Positions 15,820 to 23,154 of a DNA stretch of 49,318 bases are shown piece after piece (the stretch's first letter is position 1; each line of letters starts with the position of its first letter). Location of the stretch: assembly GCA_903892415.1 (NCBI GenBank), contig CAITIQ010000471.1, forward strand, positions 1-49,318, in the 5' to 3' direction. The stretch comes from an uncultured delta proteobacterium (GTDB taxonomy: Bacteria; Myxococcota_A; Polyangia; Polyangiales; Polyangiaceae). Below the pieces are notes generated by a model that was not told the DNA's origin, made no database searches, and was given only the letters and a program-made list of their open reading frames with translations. The translations under genes and the position numbers were made by a program.

Positions 15820-17364
15820 ATGAGCTCGATCACCTGGTCCCTCGGTTTGCGCGGGTTGGTTGCTGACGCGATTCGTGTGGAGGTCGCTTCGCAACGTGGC
15901 CCATCGGCTTTTCAACTGGTGGGGTTGGCCGAAGCGAGCGTGCGCGAAGCTCATGTGCGCGTTCGATCGGCGTTGAAGCTGAGCGGCGTCGAGATCGACG
16001 AGTACCTGCTAACGGTGCTGCTGGCGCCGGCGGATATTCGCAAGTCGGGAAGTCTCTTCGATCTGGCCATCGCTGTTGCGCTCGCCTGCGAGGTGCGCAG
16101 GCTTTCGCAGCTCGAGAACTTCGCAAAGACCGTTTGGCTAGGCGAACTGTCGCTTTCTGGCGCGGTGCGGCCGGTGCGCGGTGTGCTCGCCGCGGTGCTC
16201 GAGGCCAAGCGGCTGGGGTTCGAGCGGGTGGTCGTGCCTAAGGACAACGGTGGGGAAGCTGCCGAGGAGCAAGGCATCGAAGTGTGCGTGGTCTCTTCGC
16301 TTGCAGAGGCGCTCTCCTTCGTTGGCGGTGGCGCACTCGACAAAGCTCGGCCGGTGCAGACGAAAAGCGAGACCGTGCGCAGCGTCGACCTCTCCGAGGT
16401 CCGCGGTCAGTTCGCGGCGCGTCGCGCGCTCGAGATCGCCGCTGCTGGAGAACACAACCTGCTGATGATCGGGCCACCGGGCTCCGGCAAGACGATGCTG
16501 GCCCGTCGGCTACCGACGATTCTTCCGCCGCTCGAATACAACGAGGCGCGTGAGGCCACCGCGCTGCACTCGCTCGCGGGGTTGCTTCGCCCGCAGTCGG
16601 GGCTGCTCAATCAGCGGCCTTTTCGCTCGCCGCATCACACCCTTTCCTCCCCAGCCATGGCAGGAGGAGGAACGCTGATCCGACCGGGCGAAGTGAGTCT
16701 TGCGCACGGGGGTGTGCTGTTTCTTGACGAACTGCTGGAGTTCAGCCGCTCGACCTTGGAGGCGTTGCGGCAGCCGCTCGAGGACCGCTGCATTCATCTG
16801 GCTCGCGCTCGGGAGACGGCTTGGTTTCCGGCGGCGCTCACGCTGATTGCGGCGGTCAACCCGTGCCCTTGCGGCTACTTCGGCTCGACCCGGTGTCGTT
16901 GCTCGGCGGACGCGGTCGCTCGCTACCGCAGGCGCTTGTCTGGCCCGGTGCTCGACCGCATTGACCTTCAGGTCGTGCTTCCGCCGCTGCCGGCAGCGGA
17001 CTTCGTCGGTCGTGAAGGGGAGTCCTCGGCTAACGTACTCGAGCGGGTGGTTGCCGCTCGCTCGCGGCAGTCGGAACGAAGACAAAAGCTCGGCCTGACG
17101 GCCCGAACCAATCGCGACCTCAGCTCGGCCGAGCTAACTCGGGCGGCGCCGCTCAGCTCCGAAGTGCGCGCCCTCCTTACGCAAGCCGTCGACGGTCTCG
17201 GCTTCAGCGCTCGCGGAGTTGCGAGCATCCTTCGCGTTGCACGGACGATCGCCGACCTGGAGATGGTCGCCCCAGTGCGGCCCGAGCACGTGGCCGAGGC
17301 CATTCAATACCGACCCCTCGACCGAGTCTCCGGAGCTGCCCAGCCGAGCGCTGCCTCTTGGTAG
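15820..17364 (+). CDS. comM: YifB/ComM family Mg-chelatase-like AAA+ ATPase
   Basis: A 514-residue AAA+ ATPase. An N-terminal ChlI-like domain (FQLVGLAEASVREAHVRVRS, LLTVLLAPADIRKSGSLFDL) precedes the ATPase core, with Walker A GPPGSGKT (218-225), Walker B GVLFLDELLEFS (about 298-309) and the CPCG zinc-like segment NPCPCGYFGSTRCRC. The C-terminal part (LSGPVLDRIDLQVVLPPL, then FSARGVASILRVARTIADLE) is the Mg_chelatase_C region. ComM is a hexameric helicase that promotes branch migration during natural transformation, so competence-linked recombination is the likely role. The ATG at 15820 is preferred; a GTG two codons upstream (15814) is also possible. Length is normal for the family. Confidence 0.94.
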   Translation: MSSITWSLGLRGLVADAIRVEVASQRGPSAFQLVGLAEASVREAHVRVRSALKLSGVEIDEYLLTVLLAPADIRKSGSLFDLAIAVALACEVRRLSQLENFAKTVWLGELSLSGAVRPVRGVLAAVLEAKRLGFERVVVPKDNGGEAAEEQGIEVCVVSSLAEALSFVGGGALDKARPVQTKSETVRSVDLSEVRGQFAARRALEIAAAGEHNLLMIGPPGSGKTMLARRLPTILPPLEYNEAREATALHSLAGLLRPQSGLLNQRPFRSPHHTLSSPAMAGGGTLIRPGEVSLAHGGVLFLDELLEFSRSTLEALRQPLEDRCIHLARARETAWFPAALTLIAAVNPCPCGYFGSTRCRCSADAVARYRRRLSGPVLDRIDLQVVLPPLPAADFVGREGESSANVLERVVAARSRQSERRQKLGLTARTNRDLSSAELTRAAPLSSEVRALLTQAVDGLGFSARGVASILRVARTIADLEMVAPVRPEHVAEAIQYRPLDRVSGAAQPSAASW

Positions 17365-17462
17365 GCACCCAAGATCCAGTTAGTTTGCGGGTCTCAAAGA
17401 ACTTCGGTCACAAATCCAGTTTCTGAAGAGACGTGGGAACAATTGTGATCAGCCCGGCGTCA

Positions 17463-17520
17463 GTCGGGGCGCGGGAAGGCCCCCGGTCGGGGCGCGTACA
17501 AGGTTAATTGTCGGGGCGCG
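17463..17520 (+). promoter_or_regulatory. Three phased GTCGGGGCGCG repeats upstream of the dihaem lipoprotein gene
   Basis: Identical 11-bp copies lie at 17463-17473, 17486-17496 and 17510-17520, at 23- and 24-bp spacing, about two helical turns. The last copy is 17 bp before the ATG at 17538. Same-face phasing just upstream of a gene suggests binding sites for a regulator. Confidence 0.6.
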
Positions 17521-17537
17521 GTTTCTCGGGAGGTTTT

Positions 17538-19541
17538 ATGCGTGGACACGTGGCTCATGCTCTGGTTGGTACGATGGTTGCTGCACTCGGGCTCGCAGCG
17601 GGGTGCAGCGGGGCGGCTCCAACCGCTGGGCCAGCAACAGGCAACGGCCAAGCGCTCGAGGTCTCGAGCAATCCCTGCGCTCGACGTACGAGCGGCGGCC
17701 CAACTCGCGTAAGCCTGGCCCGCCAGGGAAGCTCGGTCGCTTTGGCGAGCGAGGGGAAAGCCACCTACGCCTACATCGCCGATGAAGACTCCAACGCGAT
17801 TCACACCTTCGATGTCGGTGAGGCGCGGCCCATCGCCAAGACCAACCTTTCGGGAGCCCCGGCCCAGGTCCTAGTCCTCGAGGACGGTCGCGTCGCTGTC
17901 ACCCTGCGCGACAAGGGCGAGGTGCAAATCCTCGAGCCGGCTGGGGCTGACAAACCGCTGGTTGGCCTTTGCAAGCGCGCTGTTCCCGATGAGCCTTTCG
18001 GTTTGGCCGCTACCCCCGATGACAGCAAGGTGCTCGTGACGAGCGCCTGGGCGCACAAGCTCTCCGTCCTTGACGAGGGCACGTTCGAGCCGCTCGCCAC
18101 CCATGAACTCGAGCGCGAGCCGCGAGCCGTGCTGGTTGATGACAGCGGAAAGCGCGCCTTCATTTCGCACGCTGTCGGGTCCAACGTCTCGATCGTCGAT
18201 TTGGATTCGACCGACAAAGCCCGCGCTGTCGACGTCAGCGTCAATTCCTCCACCCCGTCGTCCACCATCATTCGGCGTTCGGGCGGGCAAGGCTTCGCGT
18301 TGGTCAAATCCGAGGAGGCCGCCATTCGCCCGGAGGCTCCTGCTCCCGGCGTCACCGAGGGCGGCAAGATCGCCGGCGCCGCTCCGCTTCCGCCCGCCCC
18401 CCGCAAGCCGGTTACGCAAGCACCTCAGGGTCGCATCTTCGTGCCGATGGTCACTGTGGACCCGGGTGATCCCAACCAGCGTTCGCAGGTCTACTACGGT
18501 GGTTCACGAGACGGCTTGCCGAAGGAGGTGCCCATCGTTTCGGTGATCGACGCCGACGCTGAGCGTCCGATGACGCGCGCGGCGATGTACACCGGTTTGC
18601 CGTACTCCAACGAATGTTTGCTCCCGCGCGCGGCGGCCTATCGCGCGTCTACCGGCACGCTGCTTGTGTCCTGTGCCGGCATCGACGCGATGCTCGAGCT
18701 CGACACCCGCGGAGCCGACCCGATTCGTCTCGAGAAGCGCCGCATCGACGTCCCCTCCGGTCCCACCGGTATCGCGGTTGATGACGGTCGTGGGCTTGCT
18801 GTGGTTTGGTCGCAGTTTGAAGGGCAAATCACGCTCGTTGACCTGGACAACCAGAACCCTGGCGTGATCGTCCCGGTTTCTGTGGACCGCACCCCCGCGG
18901 CGCAGATGCTCGCTCGCGGCCGGCAGATGTTCCACCTCAGCGAGGATCTGCGCGTCTCGAACGACGGCGTTTCTTGCGCGAGCTGCCACCCCGACGGCCG
19001 CGACGACGCCTTCACCTGGTCCACCCCCGAAGGTCCGCGACAGACGATCATGTTGGCCGGTCGAGCCTCCAATACTGCTCCTTACGGTTGGCAAGGCAAG
19101 CACGGCGATCTTCACGCCTACCTCGGCAACACCTTCTCTCGCTTGGGCGGTACGGGCATGAGCGGTGCTGATCTCGAGGCCCTCATCACCTACCTCGAGA
19201 AGCTTCAAGGCCCCTCGTTCATGAACGCCTCCAACGATGACGCTCGTCGCGGACAGGCGCTGTTCAACGACGCTGAGATCGGTTGTGCAACCTGCCACAT
19301 CGAGGGTGCAGGCGTTGATAAGACGACGCACGACGTCGGCAGCAAGTCGACGGCCGACATGGACGTGAAGTTCGACACACCGTCCTTGAAGTTCGTCAAA
19401 GGCACCGCGCCCTACTTCCACGATGGTCGCTACAAGACGATCGAGGACATGTTGAAGGCCACTGACTCCGAGATGGGCCACACCTCGCATCTGAACGCGC
19501 AGCAACGCAACCAGCTCGCGGCTTACCTGGAGACCCTTTGA
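17538..19541 (+). CDS. Lipoprotein with beta-propeller and dihaem cytochrome c region
   Basis: A 667-residue predicted lipoprotein: ATG at 17538 with GGGAGG 4 nt upstream, lipobox GLAAGC (Cys23). Residues about 60-450 have YncE/YVTN-type propeller repeats (TYAYIADEDSNAIHTFDV, DDSKVLVTSAWAHKLSVLDE, FISHAVGSNVSIVDLDS, LAVVWSQFEGQITLVDLD). The C-terminal 200 residues have two haem sites, CASCH (480-484) and CATCH (583-587), and the MauG/dihaem peroxidase-like signature KGTAPYFHDGRYKTIEDM. It probably transfers electrons or oxidises a ligand bound by the propeller in the periplasm or at the surface. The downstream lipoprotein gene starts 3 bp after the stop, so the two are likely coupled. Three 11-bp repeats lie upstream. 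Confidence 0.9.
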   Translation: MRGHVAHALVGTMVAALGLAAGCSGAAPTAGPATGNGQALEVSSNPCARRTSGGPTRVSLARQGSSVALASEGKATYAYIADEDSNAIHTFDVGEARPIAKTNLSGAPAQVLVLEDGRVAVTLRDKGEVQILEPAGADKPLVGLCKRAVPDEPFGLAATPDDSKVLVTSAWAHKLSVLDEGTFEPLATHELEREPRAVLVDDSGKRAFISHAVGSNVSIVDLDSTDKARAVDVSVNSSTPSSTIIRRSGGQGFALVKSEEAAIRPEAPAPGVTEGGKIAGAAPLPPAPRKPVTQAPQGRIFVPMVTVDPGDPNQRSQVYYGGSRDGLPKEVPIVSVIDADAERPMTRAAMYTGLPYSNECLLPRAAAYRASTGTLLVSCAGIDAMLELDTRGADPIRLEKRRIDVPSGPTGIAVDDGRGLAVVWSQFEGQITLVDLDNQNPGVIVPVSVDRTPAAQMLARGRQMFHLSEDLRVSNDGVSCASCHPDGRDDAFTWSTPEGPRQTIMLAGRASNTAPYGWQGKHGDLHAYLGNTFSRLGGTGMSGADLEALITYLEKLQGPSFMNASNDDARRGQALFNDAEIGCATCHIEGAGVDKTTHDVGSKSTADMDVKFDTPSLKFVKGTAPYFHDGRYKTIEDMLKATDSEMGHTSHLNAQQRNQLAAYLETL

Positions 19542-19543
19542 AA

Positions 19544-20524
19544 ATGACCCCCTCGCAAACCTTTGCGCTGCTCGCTGTGATGGCACTTGGTACGGGTTGC
19601 GCGGCTAGCGCTCCCGAAGCCGCTACGCCGATCAAGAAGCCGGCTGTTGCGGTTGGCGAGGGGGACAAGCCCGCCGAGCCGGTGGCTCAGCCCGCTGCAG
19701 GTGAACTCGTCGTTGCTGTGTTTCCAACCGTGGGTGACTGGGCGACGTCGAAGCGAGTTCGTCACGGAGCTTCACGTGGTTCCACCGAGGCAATGCCGTT
19801 CTCGATCGCCGACCTAGCCTCGACGGTGCTCACCCCGCCGCTCGACGACAAGGCTGCGCGCGACGCCACCGGCGGAGTCGAGGCCACCGAGTTAAAGATC
19901 GAGAAACAGACTTCGAGCTACGACCAATACGGTTACGGCTACAACAGCTACGGCGGCTATCGAAGCGCCTATCACACGGCCACCTTGGTGGGCTTTGCTT
20001 CGGGGTCGCTGCGTATTGGAGCGCGTGAGGTTCAGGTCGGCGGGACGAGTTCAGGCGGACCGATCTACGCGAACTGTGGCCAATACGAGGCGAAGCAGCC
20101 GCTGCGTTTCGAAGGCTTGCGTCCGGTACCCGGTGGGGATGCTCGCTACGAGGTCGCCGACGGCTATTGGGATGGCGTGGCGTGCAAAGCGATGGTGACC
20201 TCGCGCAAGGTTGTGGCGTTGAGCGAGATCGTTCCTGGCAAAGCCTATGCGTTCCTGCACTGTGAAGAGGAGGGCTGTTCGGGAAAACGCTTCCTCAACG
20301 TGGTGTTCCCGGAAGCGCGCACGGTGCTTACGCAGGCTGGTCCACTTCGCTTGCAGAGCGGTCAGCCGCCGACCCGCGTTTCGATGCAGCTGCGCCGCGG
20401 CTTGGCAGAATCGGTGGTGGTGACGCAGGCTCAGTCCGGCTGGAAGCAGTCGAACCTGACGGTCGAGGTGCAGCAAGGCGTGCATGACGACGAGCCGATC
20501 GCCGTCGCCTTCGCGTCCGAGTAA
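19544..20524 (+). CDS. Hypothetical lipoprotein
   Basis: A 326-residue protein, ATG at 19544, two bases after the stop of the dihaem lipoprotein gene; a TTG at 19538 overlapping that stop is an alternative start. The lipobox is ALGTGC (Cys19), followed by an Ala/Pro/Lys-rich linker. A Tyr/Gly-rich stretch sits near residue 125 (YDQYGYGYNSYGGYRSAYH), and four cysteines (YANCGQY, VACKAM, FLHCEEEGCSGKR) could form disulfides. I recognise no domain. Its tight spacing implies that it works with the upstream dihaem protein, for example as an assembly or anchoring partner. Confidence 0.75.
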   Translation: MTPSQTFALLAVMALGTGCAASAPEAATPIKKPAVAVGEGDKPAEPVAQPAAGELVVAVFPTVGDWATSKRVRHGASRGSTEAMPFSIADLASTVLTPPLDDKAARDATGGVEATELKIEKQTSSYDQYGYGYNSYGGYRSAYHTATLVGFASGSLRIGAREVQVGGTSSGGPIYANCGQYEAKQPLRFEGLRPVPGGDARYEVADGYWDGVACKAMVTSRKVVALSEIVPGKAYAFLHCEEEGCSGKRFLNVVFPEARTVLTQAGPLRLQSGQPPTRVSMQLRRGLAESVVVTQAQSGWKQSNLTVEVQQGVHDDEPIAVAFASE

Positions 20525-20532
20525 GCGAACCA

Positions 20533-20548
20533 ACCGCGGGCCCGCGGT
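20533..20548. repeat. 16-bp perfect palindrome after the lipoprotein gene
   Basis: ACCGCGGGCCCGCGGT is a perfect palindrome starting 9 bp after the stop at 20524. It could form the stem of a terminator without a T-run, or be a protein-binding site for the LRR lipoprotein gene that starts at 20618. Confidence 0.4.
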
Positions 20549-20617
20549 CGACGAACGCGTGGCCGGGTGCGATTTGCAAATGGAAACAGGGCGGGCCGGG
20601 GCGTAGGCTCGCGGCCT

Positions 20618-21403
20618 ATGGTTCGTTCGTTCTTGGTTCCGTTTGCCCTCGTCGTTGGTTTGGCCGGCATCGCCGGCTGTGGGGACAGCCCAGGAGTCGC
20701 GAGTGCCTCGGCGAAGACCTCGGCCAAGCCTGCAGCCCCACCGCCTCCCGCAACGGTTGCGACCTCGGCGCCTGCACCCAAGCCTGCAAAGCCCCCGCGT
20801 GATTGCGGCAAAGGGCCGAACGTAAGCTTCGATGACCCGGTGCTCGAGAAGGTGATTCGCGTGCAGGCCGCCAAACCCGAAGGCCCGATAACGCAAGCGG
20901 ACCTCGGCAAAGTGAAGACGCTGAACCTGCTCGACTCGAAGCAAACCGACTCGATCGATCCGTGCGTGTTTCCCCACCTCAAAGGCTTGAAGGGCCTCTA
21001 CTTACCGCCGGGCGATCTCGAGGACATCTCGCTGCTTTCCAACCTCGCCAACCTCGAGTCGCTGCGCATCTCGATCACCAAGGTGAAGGATCTCTCGCCG
21101 CTGAAGAGTCTGTCGAAGCTCGACCGCTTGGATCTGGGTCGTACGCCGGTGCGCGATTTGACGCCGCTCGCGGAGCTCAAGAACCTGACCGAGATCGTCA
21201 TGGACGAAACCGAGGTGAGCGATCTGACGCCGCTCTCCGGCCTCTCCAAGTTGACGCTCGTGAGCATCAAGAAGACCGGCGTTAAGGATCTTCGCCCGTT
21301 GGCCGGTCTCAAAGAGCTGAAGAACCTCTACATCGAAGGTTCTTCGGTAGGCGACACGACCCCCGTGAAGTCGCTGCCGCGACTGAAGATTCACGGGGGC
21401 TAG
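20618..21403 (+). CDS. Leucine-rich-repeat lipoprotein
   Basis: A 261-residue protein from the ATG at 20618, with a lipobox GIAGC (Cys21) and an Ala/Pro/Ser/Lys-rich linker to about residue 65. From residue 110 there are about five internalin-like leucine-rich repeats of 22-23 residues (LANLESLRISITKVKDLSPL, LSKLDRLDLGRTPVRDLTPL, LKNLTEIVMDETEVSDLTPL, LSKLTLVSIKKTGVKDLRPL, LKELKNLYIEG). LRR solenoids are protein-binding scaffolds; on a lipid anchor this points to a surface recognition or adhesion role. A Cys pair (RDCGKG and DPCVF) may close the N-terminal cap. It ends 11 bp from the convergent riboswitch-controlled gene. Confidence 0.88.
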   Translation: MVRSFLVPFALVVGLAGIAGCGDSPGVASASAKTSAKPAAPPPPATVATSAPAPKPAKPPRDCGKGPNVSFDDPVLEKVIRVQAAKPEGPITQADLGKVKTLNLLDSKQTDSIDPCVFPHLKGLKGLYLPPGDLEDISLLSNLANLESLRISITKVKDLSPLKSLSKLDRLDLGRTPVRDLTPLAELKNLTEIVMDETEVSDLTPLSGLSKLTLVSIKKTGVKDLRPLAGLKELKNLYIEGSSVGDTTPVKSLPRLKIHGG

Positions 21404-21414
21404 TCGCTCGCACG

Positions 21415-22602
21415 TTAGGGGCGGTCGAGTACGAAGAACGTGGCCGTGCCGCTCTCGCTGAGGCCGACCCATAGCCGATTCTGATCGTCAGTCATTAGCG
21501 TGACGTTGGTATCGGGGGTGGTGAGCGTGAGCAATGTTGCCGGCTCTCCGCTTGCAGCAACGGTGGCGCCGTCAGCGCTGAAACGTTGCAGCACGACGTC
21601 GAGGTGCTCACCGCTCGCGGCGTTGGGCTGGAAGGCGACAAGACCCGGAAGATCCGCCTCGGCGGCGACGACAGCCATCGCGTCGCCGTAGCCTTCGAGC
21701 GTTGCCAGCGTGGTTCCCAGCGTTGCGCCGCTTTGGCCCGGCGCCACCGAGGCTGCGTCGTAACCGCGCAGCTCCTGCGAGCCGGTCTCGTAGTCGGTCA
21801 TGATCGCGAAGGCGTTGCCAGCGGCGTCGACGGCCACGGGGCCGGTAGCGAGCCCGAAGGCGTCGAGCAGCTCCGAACTCTCGAACTCGAGGCCGGTCCC
21901 GTCCACGTCAGCCGCGTACAGCCCAGCGATCGCGTTGGGCTTGCCGTTCGCGGTGGAGAGGCCGGTGTACAAGATGCGATTGCCAATCACCGCGAGGCCG
22001 AAAGCGCCGGTCGCAAGCGTGCCGTTGGTTTGGCCGTTGCCAGCCTCATTGGCGAGCACAAGTTCGCCTACGTTGAAGAAGTCTTGACCAGACCACGCAG
22101 CGACCGAGATCTCGAGGCCAAAGGCGGTGAGGTCGTTTAGCTGCGAGCCCCAAAATGCATCGCCAGGCAGGTCGGCCACCGCGAGATCGAGCGCGTCTGC
22201 GCTGAGCACGCCCCCACGCAACGACCAACGCGCTCGCGAGATGCCCATGCTGTCGCCGACGAAGGTGAGGGGACCTCCGTGCCTACCCCAGCTGGGAGTG
22301 GCGCCATACGAAAGCAGCTCCAGCCCAGGGGCCTGATAACTCGCGACCACGCACAGATCCGGCGCAGTGAGCGTGATCGGCGCGCCGTCAAGCTCGAGGC
22401 AACCCGCCGCGCCTCCTGCACCGCCACCGCCCTCTGCCCCAGCTGCGCCTGTTCCACCTCCAGAGCCGCCAGTCGAGCCGCTCGCTCCACTTCCGTCTCC
22501 ACCGCCGCCTGTCGCAGTCGCACCGCTGCCACCCGAGCCTGCATCATCCCCGCAGCCGAGCAGCAGCGAGCCGACTACGCCGAGAACCATCTTCAATTTC
22601 AT
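21415..22602 (-). CDS. Beta-propeller-like lipoprotein under a cobalamin riboswitch
   Basis: A 395-residue protein. The ATG at 22602 follows AGAAGG with a 7-nt spacer and gives a lipobox GSLLLGC (Cys17), then a Gly/Ser/Ala/Thr linker to about residue 66. The mature part has repeated beta-rich units of propeller type (FGLAVIGNRILYTGLSTANG, GPVAVDAAGNAFAIMTDYE, YGDAMAVVAAEADLPGLVAF, TNVTLMTDDQNRLWVGLSES) and three or four Cys near the start of the domain. No enzymatic motif is seen. A complete cobalamin riboswitch lies 128 nt upstream on the same strand, so expression should fall when B12 is plentiful. This suggests a role in cobalamin capture, analogous to the propeller lipoprotein BtuG of Bacteroides; that link is inference. 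No BtuB receptor or B12 synthesis gene lies next to it. Confidence 0.88.
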   Translation of the reverse strand: MKLKMVLGVVGSLLLGCGDDAGSGGSGATATGGGGDGSGASGSTGGSGGGTGAAGAEGGGGAGGAAGCLELDGAPITLTAPDLCVVASYQAPGLELLSYGATPSWGRHGGPLTFVGDSMGISRARWSLRGGVLSADALDLAVADLPGDAFWGSQLNDLTAFGLEISVAAWSGQDFFNVGELVLANEAGNGQTNGTLATGAFGLAVIGNRILYTGLSTANGKPNAIAGLYAADVDGTGLEFESSELLDAFGLATGPVAVDAAGNAFAIMTDYETGSQELRGYDAASVAPGQSGATLGTTLATLEGYGDAMAVVAAEADLPGLVAFQPNAASGEHLDVVLQRFSADGATVAASGEPATLLTLTTPDTNVTLMTDDQNRLWVGLSESGTATFFVLDRP

Positions 22603-22615
22603 TCGCCAGCCTTCT

Positions 22616-22635
22616 CGATGCCGTCCCCGGCATCG
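22616..22635 (-). promoter_or_regulatory. Hairpin abutting the ribosome binding site, possible riboswitch expression platform
   Basis: On the minus strand CGATGCCG-GGGA-CGGCATCG forms a perfect 8-bp stem with a tetraloop. It ends one base before the GAAGG ribosome binding site (22614-22610) of the gene starting at 22602. It lies between the riboswitch and the start codon and is a candidate for switching translation. Confidence 0.45.
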
Positions 22636-22730
22636 ATGCCCCAAGAGCGCTAGCGAACGCGGCGGCACGCCCACCATCGCGATGGGCTGGCCTTCGCGTC
22701 GCCCGAACCCCGGGGCGCACGATCGAGTAT

Positions 22731-22930
22731 CAACCAGCCGGTCTCCTGGCTTCTGGATCGTCCTCGGGCAGCGCCTTCCCAAATGTACCTTCGCGAGCGA
22801 AGGACCTTCAGTGGCGTTAGCTGCCGTCGTCCCCAGTTACAGTGGCGGGGGCCGCGCCGGACTCCGCCTCGAGAGGCGTCACCGGCTTCCCATGGAGCGA
22901 ACTCATTTGAAGAGCGCGCTCCGCTGGTTG
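22731..22930 (-). ncRNA. Cobalamin (AdoCbl) riboswitch
   Basis: Read on the minus strand, all landmarks of the cobalamin riboswitch appear in order. CAACCAGC (22930-22923) starts the closing stem P1; GGGAAGCCGGTG lies at 22891-22880; the first GCCACTG, in CCCGCCACTGTAA, lies at 22846-22840; a second GCCACTG lies at 22815-22809; GGGAAGGCGC follows; the B12 box AGCCAGGAGACCGGC lies at 22751-22737; and GCTGGTTG (22738-22731) closes P1 with 8 perfect pairs. It should bind adenosylcobalamin or a related corrinoid and turn down the propeller lipoprotein gene, which starts at 22602, 128 nt downstream. Its promoter must lie in 22931-23154, shared with the divergent recA gene. Confidence 0.95.
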
Positions 22931-23154
22931 AACGCCGCAGCACCCGGACCATCCGCGTGAAGCGACAGGGCGGGCTTTAGCTGGGCGAGGGGGGCCGCGT
23001 CAATCTCGGGCGCAGTCTCGGCCGCTGGCGGGCGCCACCGGGGAGCGCGGCGGCCGCCGCGAAATTCGACAGATATTCCCTGGTTTTGTGGGTCTTTTGT
23101 GTTGGTACGCCGCTCGCAAAGGAGGCTGCGTGGCTCGCCACATGAGAGGTTTTT
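22931..23154. promoter_or_regulatory. Divergent promoter region of recA and the cobalamin riboswitch
   Basis: This stretch must hold promoters for both directions. It is GC-rich up to about 23060 and then has a T-rich part (about 23065-23105) that could hold the recA promoter. No clear LexA-type palindrome was found by eye. A small GTGGC/GCCAC hairpin (23130-23141) sits just before the recA ribosome binding site GAGAGG (23144-23149). Confidence 0.4.

Noticed and set aside
17463..17520. The three 11-bp repeats as iterons of a replication origin
   Set aside because: There is no adjacent replication initiator gene, DnaA-box cluster or AT-rich unwinding region. A regulatory role is simpler.
22367..22960. 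Plus-strand open frame (197 codons) and a minus-strand frame (22650-22952) over the riboswitch
   Set aside because: Both cross the cobalamin riboswitch landmarks or the lipoprotein linker and have no protein features. The RNA element explains the sequence.
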